A stretch of 64,000 nt of DNA. Origin: Gnetum montanum. Lineage: Eukaryota > Streptophyta > Gnetopsida > Gnetales > Gnetaceae. A program made the translations under genes and the position numbers. The notes below the pieces were generated by a model. That model was not told the DNA's origin and made no database searches. It saw only the letters and a program-made list of their open reading frames with translations. Shown here piece by piece: positions 33,040-44,470 of the stretch; within the stretch, counting starts at the first letter, position 1, and every line of letters begins with the position of its first letter. The DNA lies in NCBI GenBank assembly GCA_015680685.1, contig MNCI01027123.1, forward strand, positions 287,268 to 351,267, read 5' to 3'.

Positions 33040-36000
33040 TGAAGTCCACTCATTTACCTACAGATCATTGGACATGAGCCGTGCAAGTCTCTTCTTAATT
33101 TTGGTTCCAATGTTAATCTCATCTCTCATGACAGTACAAGGCTTGGAACCTACCACCTCTCAAGAAGAGCAACATCTGTTTAGAATTATTAGACCAATCA
33201 ATCACTATTCCCTTGGGATTGATGAAGGACATTGTCACCATAGTTAATGGGTGGTCCTATCTTACTAATTTTCTAGTGATTAAGGTTGAAAACTACAAAG
33301 GTGACTTACCCATAATTATGGGAAGGGCATGGTTAAGCATGGCGAATGCACGAATGGGCATAAGGGACATATCCTTAGAAATCTCCAAGGAAAATAAATT
33401 TGAAAGGCTAGAGAAGAAGCATATTTCATGCATCATGTACAGTGATAACATGTGCAATCACGTGCAAAAGATTTGGTCCATCAAAAGTACATACATTCAA
33501 GCATGCAATCAGTGTGCACAAGAAATAGATATTCAAAGGTGTCTATACACAACAACCACAAAATAGGAGGGCACCTAGTGACTAACAGCTAACTTAGAAA
33601 GTAGCACATTATGCATGGAACCAACTAAGAGCCTAACATATAAACATGGATGAACTTGAGCAAGTTCATCACCAACTTTTTGATGATAAAGATGATGATA
33701 CCTGTTGGGAAGAGTTGGAAATCCTTGATAACTTCAAGCAAGAGGCCTTAGAGTTGAAAACTCTACCAATCGGCATGGAGTATGATTCTTAAACAATGGT
33801 AAGTCAGTCATAATCAATGCCAAACTTGCTCTTGAACAAAAAGAGAAGATGTTAAAGGTGGCTAAAGAATGGTCAACAATCTTTGCTTGGTCATATCTTG
33901 AGCTAATTGGAATCAATCCAAGGATATGTCAGCATCACATTTACACCAACTTGGCCATGAAGTAAAGAAGGTATCCATAGAGATGGCTGAACCCCAAATT
34001 GAAGTAGATTATTAAGGAGGAAATAGAGCAACTCCTTAAGGTGGGGTTTATCTATCCCATCACAGATAGTGAATAGGTTATGCCACTCATAATTGTGCCA
34101 AAGAAAGGTGGCAAGTGGTGAGTCTACATCGAATTTATGCTATTGAACATGACAACATTTAAAGATCATTTTCCATTGTCATTTGTGGATCAAGTGTTGG
34201 ACACTATCTTTAGGCATTGCAATTATAGCTTCTTGGATGGTTATAGTGGCTATAACCAAATCCAAATTGTACCAGAAGATCAGGCCAAGATGACATTCAT
34301 GAGTCCTTGGGGAAATTTTGCATATTGTAAGATGCTATTCAGTCTATGCAATGTCCCTACAATATTTCAATGCTTGGTCCTTAGCATCTTCCAGCAGCAA
34401 ATTAGTAGTGGTGTGGAAGTCTTCATAGATGACTTATCCACCTATGAAGCTACATTTAAGCAAGCCTTGGACCACCTTGATAAAGTACTAAAAATATGTG
34501 TGAAAATATTTTTTTAGCTCAACTGACAAAAGAGTCATCTCATGATCTAAGAAGACATTCTGTTGGGGCACGAAATTTCATAAGAAGGGACTGAGGTAGA
34601 CCTAGAGAAGATAAGGGTCATCCAAGGAATAACATGGCAACCAGAGATAGTTAAAGATGTTGATCATTCCTTGGACATACTGGCTACTACTAGTGATTCA
34701 TAGAAAATTATGCTAAGATTGCATAGTCATTGGTTAAGCTGATGAAGAAAGATGCTTTGTTCATCTGGACCAAGAAATGCAGACATGCATTCCAACAGTT
34801 GAAGAAAAAACTTATAGAAACTCCAATTCTACAGGTACTAGACTAGTCTAGACCATTTCACATAATGATGGATACATCTAATTATGCTTTGGGAGTAATG
34901 CTTATGTAGTTGGATGATAAAAAATGTCCATATTACATCCACTACGTGAGCCAAAGAATTGTAGGTACATAGTTGAATTACACCAGCATGAAGAAAGAAT
35001 TAGTGAAAGTGGTGTATGCACTTAAAAATATAAAGAACTATGTGTTGGTTATAAAGTATTTGTGCATACAAATCATAATGCCATTCACTTCTTGATGAAC
35101 AAGCTAATGGTGAGCCCTTGAATCATACAGTGACTCATGATCTTATAGGAATTTGATCTCACAATGGTAGATCAAAAAAGGACTGAGAATGTGGTTGCTA
35201 ACCACCTCTTCTCACTTAAGATGGGATAATAGAGAGGAAGAAAGCCTACTCTTTAATCAGTTTCTAGATGAACTCCTCTTAAATGACCAAGTGCCCATAG
35301 AAACAACATGGTACAATGGAATCTTCACCTATCTTTTCACTTAAGAGATTTTACAAGATCTTGACTTTAGGAAGAAGAAATAATTTCTACATCAGGCCAA
35401 ATACTTCATGGAATTAATGGACATCTCTACAAGGTGTGCATCGATGGCTTGATTCATTGATGTGTCCCTAATGAAGATCAGCTGTGTGTTCTCTAGGTTT
35501 CTTACAAAGGACCTTACGAAGGTCACTATGCAGGGAGACACATGGCCATAAAAATATTGATGGTAGGATACTATTGGCCTATAATATTTAGGGATGGCCA
35601 CCAGTTTCTCCGATCTTGTGAACATTGTCAATGGGATAGTGGGATGACTACTCAAATGAAAGGTCCTTAATAGTGGATTCAACCACTAGAGCCCTTTAAC
35701 ATATGGGGCATTGACTTCATGGGTCCCATCACACCCATGTCCAATGGAAAGGCATATATCATTATTGTAGTTGACTACTACATAAAATGAGTAGAAGAAA
35801 TAGCTATTACTGACTATACATCATCCACTACTACTATATTTTTACAACAAAATGTTATAAACAGGTTTGGGGAGCCATGTGCACTAATTTCTAATAATGA
35901 AACTCATTTCACAAGTGCCACTTTTAGAAAGTTGATACAATACTTGGGGGTTGAACATAAATTAACAACACCCTATCACCCTGTAAGCCAATGGCCAAGT

Positions 36001-36580
36001 AGAGGTAACTAACAGAAAGATCACAAAGATTCTAATAAGAACCACAATCAAACATAGGAAAGATTGGAGCACAAAGCGTAATGATTCCCTATGGGCCTAC
36101 CACTTAACATGGAAACTTCCTATTAGCTACCCTCCCTATGAGCTAGTGTATGGAAAACTTCCAATGCTCTCGATTCAATATGAGCTCTGTACACTCTCAA
36201 CAGCCTATGATCTGAATCTTGACCTAAGTCTAGCATAGAAAGAAAGATTGATCAAACTTAATGTGCTAGATGAAAAAAAAGTGATGGTACTATCTTTGAA
36301 TGAGCTGCATAAAGCATTTAACAAGCAATGTCACAACCTTAAAATATGAAAAGTGAAACTTCAACAAGAAGATAAGGTTTTCTACTAGAACCCCACACAC
36401 ATATCCCAAAAGACAAAGTTCCAAACATTGTGGGAAGGACCTTATTTAATTGATCAAACCTTTTTGTATGGGGCCATGTTAATCTACAAGCCTAAAAGCC
36501 CAAATAAAAATTAGTTGGTCAACATCCAATAATTAAAACCTTTCCTAGAACCAAGACAAGCCAATTCAAATACCACCTTA
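33040..36580 (+). pseudogene. Pol of element 2: protease, RT, RNase H, integrase
   Basis: Protease near 33,070-33,570: LLNFGSNVNLIS has the catalytic Asp changed to Asn. RT 33,990-34,510: LLKVGFIYPI, NYSFLDGYSGYNQI and VFIDDLSTYE (the YxDD box as FIDD, second-best preserved palm after element M). RNase H about 34,850-35,230: MMDTSNYALGVML and LNYTSMKKELVKVVYAL. Integrase about 35,390-36,560: zinc-binding region with CEHCQ, IDFMGPI, ISNNETHF (second Asp changed to Asn), LTTPYHP, and a C-terminal W.GPYLI...YKPKSPN end. Stops occur throughout. The block lies 5' of a noncoding spacer of about 1.6 kb. Confidence 0.82.
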
Positions 36581-36589
36581 ATGAATGGA

Positions 36590-38140
36590 CAACCATGATC
36601 CATTTTTAGATCTCCTTCTTTCAACATATTCATGGGGGAGATGGCCATCCATGCTAACCATCCACATGGCTCTTTAGTCTTTCACTTTTTGTTTTACCCA
36701 TTTTTATTTTACACTTGGTTGATTTTTACCTTTTTCTTTGGTTTTTCATTCTATTGACTTTCTTAATTTTTTGTTTTACAACATTGTTAGTATGTTTTAC
36801 CTTGATTAGTTTACATCTTCTTATATATATTTTTTACTTTACTTTGTTTGTGTGTGACTTTTCATTATTTTTGCTAATAAAAGTGCTTTATAATCATAAG
36901 ACACAGTGCCATTGTTGTTGTTTACTAATGATGGTTTATGCTTAATGTTGTGATTGTTAATGTTTGGTTTCTATTTTTGAATTCTATTGTTTGATGACTA
37001 TCACATGGTTTATTTTTCATGGAAAAAGCAGTGAGTCCACATCATCTACCCATCTAATAAACTCTATGATTTTTCTTGTTCTAGGAGTTTGCAGTCCCTT
37101 CCATTAAAGAAACTTTTAATCAATTGGTGACCTCTCTAGTTCTAGAATTGGGAAGGATTCAAATTTTTGTAGAGGGTATGACTTCAAGGGGATTCAATAA
37201 TCTCTACACTCTTCTGCTTACTTGAGTACTTGAGTGTTTTTCATGAACTTCTTACCATTCCATTCTAACCACTAATAGGAAGTCAAATAAAGTTTGCATG
37301 GTGTGGTTCCCATCCAAAAATTTAAAAAAACATGATGAGAATTCAAAACACACCTCTTAGAAAAATAAATGGGTTACAAGCACTGGTTATGGGACTAGAA
37401 AGACATGTACCCATGCTTGAAGGTTCCTTCTAACTAAGGTCCTCTCTCTTTCTCACTTCCTACTCTTTTCTTCTCTTTATGGAATGATGGTTGTTTTGTG
37501 AAAGTACTCTTGTGTCTCGAAGGGGTGGATTGGTCTTGCAGTGGTGATGTGAAGTCACTAAAAGAGGTTGGTTTTGGTATGGACTAAGGATGAATCTTCT
37601 TAGGTTATTTTAAACACATATTCCACAAGGGACTTCTTACGACCTCAATTTGGGATTCCATTTCACCTTCTTAGTCATTCATCTATGCTGCCATTACTCA
37701 CCTCACTGTCGGTTTCTATGTTATGTTCAATGTCTTAGTCTAATGTATTGGAATTCTTAGATAGATTCTTGTTGGTTGGTCCTTAAATTTTCATGACAAT
37801 TAATCAACTATGGGGCCCATGGTCTCCTTAGCAAGGGCAACACAGGCATGTGCCTACTATGGGAAGGACCCACTTGCATATCTCTTGGTTTGGTTAGTTA
37901 AGTCCCTTACCTTAGACATTCTTACAATCATATCTTTCACATATTCCATTATGCAAACCACTCTATGCTCCTTGAACACTCATGCTTCATCATCTTTCTC
38001 CATTTTTCTTAATTTTCTCAATTTTTGGGACTTCAAAATCCTCTTCTCACATTTTCATCATGTTTGTGGCTATTTGGGCTTTCATTTGATCCTAATTTCA
38101 TTCAAAATCTCATTGTAATTTTCAAGTTTTAAGTCAATGG
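36590..38140 (+). other. Noncoding spacer between pol and third ORF, element 2
   Basis: No coding similarity is seen. Several blocks recur in elements 3, 4 and M. One is at 37,371-37,440 and includes CTGGTTATGGGACTAG at 37,383-37,398, able to form a 5-bp stem with a TATGGG loop. Another is at 37,845-37,905 (CTACTATGGGAAGGACCCAC and following). A pyrimidine-rich TTTTA tract lies near 36,690-36,870. Confidence 0.6.
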
Positions 38141-38141
38141 T

Positions 38142-38243
38142 GGTCAACACCTATGTCGAGGAGGCCCTATTAACATAGTAGACCATGTTAATGAGGCCCT
38201 ATTGACAAGGCCCCATTGACACAATGCAAAAATAGTATAAATA
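38142..38243 (+). promoter_or_regulatory. Internal promoter-like region of element 2
   Basis: Three or four copies of a motif like GAGGCCCTATTGACAAGG / TAACATAGTAGACCATG (38,142-38,224) precede TATAAATA at 38,236-38,243. The LTR of the same element has the same kind of repeat (GGCCTCATTGACATAG, GGCCCCATCGACAAGG) before its TATA box. The third-ORF start lies 440 bp downstream, behind a leader intron. Confidence 0.6.
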
Positions 38244-38388
38244 TTGCTAAAAAATTTGAACTTTTTACATTTGGTTCATAATGCCCAAGGAGTTTTTGCA
38301 ATTTTTAGAGCCTAGAACCTTCTTGATCCTATAACTCTTGCACTGATTATCCGAATCACCCCATTCTTCAATCTTGTAGTTCCCAGAG

Positions 38389-38681
38389 GTAAGCTCTTAG
38401 TCATGGGGGTAGCAAACCTCAAGGTTTTGATGATAATGTTTTTGAAATTTTTCCTAACTCCCCCAAAGGGTTAAGACATAAAATGCTATTAAATCATTAA
38501 TTTTTAAGAATTTAACCCTTCCAACATCTTTGGTAAGCTAAAGATTAAATTAATAACTAAATCCTAAATCCATCAAACCATAATCACACCTTAGCCATGT
38601 GTAACCTTCCTATAAAACAAGGTATTCTAGTCATTCTGAGTTACATAATATTTGCTAATCTATTGTTATGTGTGATTACAG
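38389..38681 (+). other. Predicted leader intron before the third ORF, element 2
   Basis: Donor CAGAG|GTAAGC at 38,389 and acceptor TGTGATTACAG at 38,681 directly precede ATGGCACC (38,682). Length is 293 bp, AT-rich, with T-rich tracts. Element 3 has the same arrangement, and element 4 has the same donor (CGAAG|GTAAGC) at 63,956. Confidence 0.55.
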
Positions 38682-40868
38682 ATGGCACCTAGACCAAAGA
38701 GACCATAGGAGAAGGACCATCACAACCATAGGAGAAACAACCTAGAGGAGGAAGAGGCTAATAAGAACATAGCCAAGAATAGGTTGAGGCAAGTGACACA
38801 ACAACATCTCTTAGAGATGAGATTGAGGTGGGATCTATCTGATAGATTCCTAAAGAAGAAGCTACATTTGAACACTCACAGTGAGGTAAGGTGCTAGGCC
38901 CTATACCTAAATTGGAATTCAAACTTACTTAGGCCTACCTCAACATAATTGGGAGCTGTGAGGTCCAACGCTTAGTTCTCCAAGAGCTAAACTTTGGGCT
39001 ATTCCTTGAATGGGCTCTAGATGATGTCAAATTTGAACTGCAAGCCTTTTCTATGTGACCAATCATCACTTCTAGTGGGGAGTGGTACATGGGAGAAACA
39101 TATCTTTTCTCAAACAATAGGAGAGCTAGATACAATTAGCTAGATGGAGGAAGGTGGATCAATGTTGTGTACCCAATGAACGTAGTTGCCTGAGAGGTTA
39201 AATCTAAAGTGCTCAAGAGGTGACAATGTCTCTCTCTTAGCATCATCTATTCCTAGAAATGTCTGGGGATGCCACTTTCTTTTCAGTGCACTTGGAGGAG
39301 AGTGAGGAGGCAATCATATTGGTGATGCAACACTAGAGGAAAGAGATAGGTATAGAGATCATTGTTGATTGAGTTGTTGAGGCATTAAATGCACCTACAA
39401 TGCCTATGCTAGATGTTTCTACACTTAGAGATGTGCAGACATTTGTAGGAACAATCAGTGAAAAATTGAATGCAGCCTAAAATGAAGAATTGCAGGATTG
39501 ACTAGTGGGAATTGGGTAACCGATTTCAAATATTTTTAATTTTCTGAATACCATCACTGCAACCCAATCAGAGTAGCTAGAGGCAAAAGGCAAGTTCCTC
39601 ATCTTAGAAGGACAACTTGAAATAGCTCAAGCACATAATCAATGCTTGGTTATTGAAGTTGCTGAACTACATGCCCAAATTGCCAACCCTACTCTTATCA
39701 ACCCTACATTGACATGAGATGAAGCTTTTCAACAGCTTCAAGAATAGCTAAAGCAGGTTGAAAGAGAAATGGTAATGATGGTCTTTAATTAGTATGTAGT
39801 AGAAGCTACAACTCATTCAATACAAAAGGACTTAATGTAGATGCACTAAGAGAATGAAACCTTGACCGTAGAGAACCATCACCTATAGAATGTTGATGCG
39901 CAAAAACAATAGCTAGAAGAATTCATACATCAATAGTAGGATTAGCTTGCCACAACAAATGCTAAATTGAGGAGATTGACAGTGAAAAATCGTAATCTCT
40001 TCATGGAGGAGTCCCTAACCTTACGCCAGAAGTTAGCCATTGAAATTATCACTTAGAAAAATGAGGCTTTAAAATTTGAAAAAATTAAAAATCATTATAG
40101 AGACTAGGTTGGCCTACAGAAGGAGGTAAATGAAAATCATATCCAATTGGTGAATACAAAGGTTGATGAGGCCCTCTAGCAACTCCAGTAAGGCAAAGAA
40201 ATGTGGAAACCCATCATCAATGGGATTGATGCCCCATTAACAAGGTAGAAATATGCATAAAGGAGTTGTAGATTGAAGAGATGATGAAGTAAATGGAGTT
40301 GTCCAATATTTGCTATGCAAACTTGGCAATATTGATTGCTAGAAAATCACAGTTTGAGCTTGAAAAGGAAGTGGTCAGCTCATACTTATTGTACAAGGTT
40401 AAGTTTAAGAATCATAAAGATACCAAATAAAAGCTTATGATGGAAAATGCCAAACTAGAGGTTTTCAAGGAAAAATTCACCAACAAAAGATCAATCACTA
40501 AGAAGTTGGCCAAAAGAATGAATGACTAATAGGCACTGTAAGACACAATCTGAGCATTTGACATCAATAGTAAATAATTCATAGCCTAGTTTTTCAATGT
40601 AAAAGAGCTACTTCCAGTATTGCCTTATCCTTGGGATATTCCAATCCCAGCCCACATCAATGAAGCTGCATGGACCATAAATGATTCCAGGAGTAAAGAG
40701 GAGAAGATGAAAGCATTATTGGATCCTTTCAGCCTTTCACCAAAAGTAGTAGCAATAATAGAAGTAGTAATAGTAGGATAACCACAACCACCTTAGCCAC
40801 CAACCGTGCCTAGAGCTAGAGAAGGTCCGTTGCAGCCTCAGGAGCCTCCATTTCCTGGGATTGTGTGA
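38682..40868 (+). pseudogene. Third ORF of element 2, with internal deletion
   Basis: It starts ATGGCACCTAGACC (MAPRPKR), basic, with a stop after 9 codons. The first half of the plant-transposon-like domain is present near 38,960-39,130 (LQELNFGLFLEWALDD, SGEWYMGETYLF). Its second half (the YFKI...LPFPCLI part of elements 1 and M) is missing, so about 0.5 kb is deleted near 39,210-39,270. It resumes with FFSVHLEESEEA, VMQH and MPMLDVSTLRDVQTF (39,270-39,440). A Leu/Glu/Gln-rich coiled-coil-like region follows to about 40,560, then a Pro-rich tail (QEPPFPGIV) and TGA at 40,866-40,868. Many stops are present, mostly TAG at Gln positions. Confidence 0.65.
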
Positions 40869-41083
40869 TATTCTCCTTCATCTTCATGTAATCAGAGGAT
40901 GTGCTTGTTCAAATTTTTGTACCATGCTTAATTTTGTAATATGGTTGATCTGTACACTAGGCACTCAGTTTTTTTATGTCTATTTTATCTTGTTTTTTTA
41001 GTTCAAAAATCAAGTCAATAATCCCATACCTTCCCTATTTTGTAAATAACTGAAGCATGAGCATTCATTTAGTTAAAGGGGTA

Positions 41084-41970
41084 TGATGAAAAATGGTTTG
41101 TTGCGTCGACTAGGCCTCATTGACATAGTCTGCTACATCAACTAGGCCCCATCGACAAGGCCTTGTTGATGCATTTGTCCTAGCCTATAAATACATGCTC
41201 ACTAGTCACATTTATAGTAGGAGATTTCATAGTAGTAGCATAACTCTTGTAGTTTGTTTAGTCAAAAGTTAGAATATTTTTCTTGAGTGCCTGTAGTAGG
41301 AGTCATTGAGTGTATGGATCTTTATTCGAGCATTATTGTACCTGAGAATGACAGTGTGTGCAGTAATAAAGATGAACTTCTTGATAAACCTTACAACATT
41401 CTAGATAGTTTAAATGTTTAATTTATGCATTAAATATTTTTAGTTATTTATTTAATATTTTCTAGTAATTAAGTTGATTAAGATAATTAAGAAAATAAGC
41501 TAAATAGATTAAATACATAAGTACAACCACTTCGAACATAGCATTTATTTGCTTGGTAATCCTAGTAGTGTTATTACTTGGTGCACCCAATACTGTAGTG
41601 CTTGGTAACCTAGCAATAGATATGTCAGTTCAGGATGTGTATGAAAAGTGGGAACAGATACTTATGTTAGGATTAGTTAGAGAGTAGTTAGTTAATTTAG
41701 ATTAGTCATTAAATTACTCTATCTCTCTCTCTTCAAGCATCCAAAAACATAAAACATAAAATGATAAAGATCATATGCCTCGATTTCACTTAATTATACC
41801 TTTGTACTTCACAAGTGTAATTGGCAAGACAATGAATGACCTTAGGGCAAGATTTACTTCCTAGAAGACTAGTGCACTAGAAACTATAAAGTCAATAGAA
41901 TTCGACCAGATCACATGTAAACACTTTGTGATTTCTATGGTTGGGTGTACTGGTACCTTGTTGCTCATTA
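41084..41970 (+). repeat. 3' LTR of element 2
   Basis: It is preceded by AAAGGGGTA (purine tract), starts TGATGAAAAATGG, has TATAAATA at 41,186-41,193 and ends TTGCTCATTA. It aligns with 29,540-30,425 over its whole length with scattered substitutions. Confidence 0.9.
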
Positions 41971-41975
41971 AGCTT
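41971..41975. repeat. Target-site duplication of element 2, right copy
   Basis: AGCTT, identical to 29,535-29,539. Confidence 0.9.
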
Positions 41976-42070
41976 GAACACAACTACTCAAAAGAGATTA
42001 TGTTTTTGCTCATTCACCAATCCTTCTAAGATTTAGGCCTCGTAGGATGAGTAGTGAGCCTTTGAATGAT
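41976..42070 (-). pseudogene. LINE (L1-type): start of the endonuclease
   Basis: On the minus strand, LLILRGLNLRRIGE (about 42,055-42,015) resembles the start of L1 endonucleases (LSWNIRGLN...). The same frame continues across element 2 into LEKHLSPNFLFLQ at about 29,500. The LINE therefore reaches at least to 42,070; its 5' UTR or ORF1 further right could not be recognised. Confidence 0.55.
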
Positions 42071-43474
42071 AATAAGATATAGTTGTTCCAAAGATTGAAG
42101 AAGAGCATTAGATGATGCATGTTACCCAATCTCATGTGTTCTTTTATGCAAAATTAATCCATTAACAATAATTGATGAAAAACATAAGCAAACTAATGCA
42201 TCCTATAACCAATGTTAAGAGCCATTCGTGAAGCAAACAAAAAATAATTGAACATATGGAAAATAGATAATACATGTAGCACAAGATGTGAATAAAGCAT
42301 GTACACAAAAATAACTAAGGATCCATAGGAAAATATCTAAAGAGTAAAAGCAAACATCTTTGATAAAGAATGTAAAGGAACCAAGCCAATATGACCATGA
42401 TACTAAGAAGTTCATGTAGCAAAAGCATCAATCCATGTAAAGAATAAATGATGGAAGATAAATTTGTAAGGAGAACAAATGAAGTGACATTAGTCTATGT
42501 AAAAAAAATTAAAAAAAACCTATGAAAAGAAACATTTGTTAAGAAAAAAATATTTTAGCTTGGATGATAGTAGATAAAACTAACAAGATGATGATTATAT
42601 GATTAACTTGTTTCTATAGAAGACCACTAGGAAAAGTTGCAAGCCCCAACTAAGGGGTGTTAAAGGAGAAAATGAAAGTTTTATAACAAAGGAATGATTT
42701 GTGTTATTTAATCTATGGAATTAAGATGAAGAGTTCTCAAACAAACTAGCATGGAATGTTTAAGAGAAAATCACATAAGATAATACATGACATATAATAA
42801 TGATAAATCTATATAGGTAAAATGGGGAGAGAGGTGTTTGACCCTCAAAAAAATTAATAATAATATTAAAAAAAATTTAGAGTACATCAAATCATCAAAG
42901 AAAAAGTCTAAAGAAAAATCCTCATAGTTTTAGGGATGTCTTTTCAGGTTTTCATCTTCATAACCAATTCTGAAAAAATTCCCCTTTGTGATAGGGAAAG
43001 AATTAAGCCTTATCCTTATTCAAAAGAATCTTCATGGGGTTTTAATTCTTACTAAGGGTTTCTTGTAAAGAGAAGGAGAAAACTCTCTCTAAAGAAAAAA
43101 GAGTATATCAACCAAAGATAAATAACTATGGCAATAAAAGCTAAGAGCTTCCCAACCTTGAACCTCCAAAATAAAAATAATTTAATATTGTAAAAAATAA
43201 ATTAATAATTTATCTTACATTAGGGGCTTTTTTGCTTAAACTTGTAGTTGAAAAGTGATATTTTTAAAAATATTATATCTGACACTTGAAGAAAGGTCAC
43301 ATTTATGCTTTTACTATTAAAAAATAACTGCACATCAAAGCTTCCAAATAGAGTAAAGAATAAGGAATTGAAGATAATTCCAAATACAAAGAAATGAATT
43401 CGAGAAAGTAGGTTTATCACCAAAAATTACTTCATTGATGCTTGGTTGAAAGTTATTACAAATTTTGAATATTC
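42071..43474. other. AT-rich stretch without recognisable gene
   Basis: It may hold the 5' part of the minus-strand LINE, but no ORF1 or other protein similarity is visible on either strand. It contains A-rich runs and short open frames rich in Phe/Leu, typical of AT-rich DNA. Confidence 0.4.
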
Positions 43475-43479
43475 ATTTT

Positions 43480-44312
43480 TGATGAAGCATCATGGTTGAC
43501 TACGTTAGTGAGACCCTGTAGACATGGGGTTTGACCTATTAACAAGGCTTCTTATTTTCACCTATAAATGTGCACCTTCAACTGCATTCATGACATGAAG
43601 TCTCATAGTTGTAGCAAAGTTTTTGCAGTTTTGTCATTTAGAGGTTAGAATATTTTCTAAGTTCCCACAGTAGGAGTCAAAGAGTATATAGATCTTTATT
43701 TGAGTACTACTGTACCTAAGCACTATATTGTGTGTAGCAATAAAGATGAGCTTTCTAATATACCTTGTAGCACTTAGACTAGATTAATTATTTTCTTTAT
43801 GCATTCAATATTCCCAACAATTTTCTTTAATGTTTTAAGTAATTAATTAAGATAGGATAAATAGCAATTAAATAAAACACATAAGTATAACCACTTTGAG
43901 CATACATGTAACGCTTGGTAATCCTAGTAATGATTAACATTTGGTAACCTAGTAGTGTTAAATGTGTTGAGGATGTGTATGATAAGTGGGAACAAATGCT
44001 TATAATAGGATTAGTTAAGTGTTAGCTTATTATTAGATCAGTTAAGTAGTTAGAAATTTATTACTCTATTCTTTATTTGTAGTGACTTAAATCATAAAAA
44101 GATAAAAATGATAAAAATCATATGCCTTAGTTATACTTAACCATATCCTTGTACTCACAACTATAACTAGGAAGACAATGATTGCAATGGTTAGTATTAC
44201 CTCTTTAATAATAGTGTACTTAGAAGGCTAGAAGGCCTTAGAATTCAACCAGATCATGCGTAAACACTTGTGATTCATATGGTTGGGCATAGGGTACACT
44301 CGCCACTCATCA
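43480..44312 (+). repeat. 5' LTR of element 3
   Basis: It starts TGATGAAGCATCATGG, has TATAAAT at 43,563-43,569 and AATAAAGATGAGC near 43,739, and ends CCACTCATCA one base before the primer site. U3 repeats (GTGAGACCCTGTAGACATGG) are more diverged than in element 2. Confidence 0.82.
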
Positions 44313-44313
44313 T

Positions 44314-44331
44314 TGGCATAGTTGCCAAGGA
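44314..44331 (+). other. Primer binding site, tRNA-Asp type (element 3)
   Basis: TGGCATAGTTGCCAAGGA is a diverged form of TGGCGCCGTTGCCGGGGA at the expected position after the LTR. Confidence 0.75.
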
Positions 44332-44470
44332 CTTGTAATTTACTACATGTACTCTCTAGGACTTAGTGAAAATTATTTAAGATCATTGAAACAAATCCTA
44401 AAGTCACAATCATTCAAGTAATAATAATAATTATACTTAAAGTACAATAATATTTTTCTTCTAAGTGAAA

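Larger units (their letters stand above)
29540..41970 (+). mobile_element. Athila-like Ty3/gypsy element 2, full length
   Basis: This 12.4-kb element is bounded by LTRs (29,540-30,425 and 41,084-41,970) and a perfect 5-bp target-site duplication. Its order is LTR, primer site, gag, protease, RT, RNase H, integrase, spacer, internal promoter-like region with leader intron, third ORF, purine tract, LTR. It sits in the endonuclease region of the minus-strand LINE. All coding parts are inactivated. The LTR pair is clearly diverged, so the insertion is old. Confidence 0.93.

Noticed and set aside
42215-42415. Hydrophobic 66-codon minus-strand frame resembling a membrane protein
   Set aside because: Phe/Leu/Ile-rich readings are common in AT-rich DNA; no start context or similarity supports a gene.
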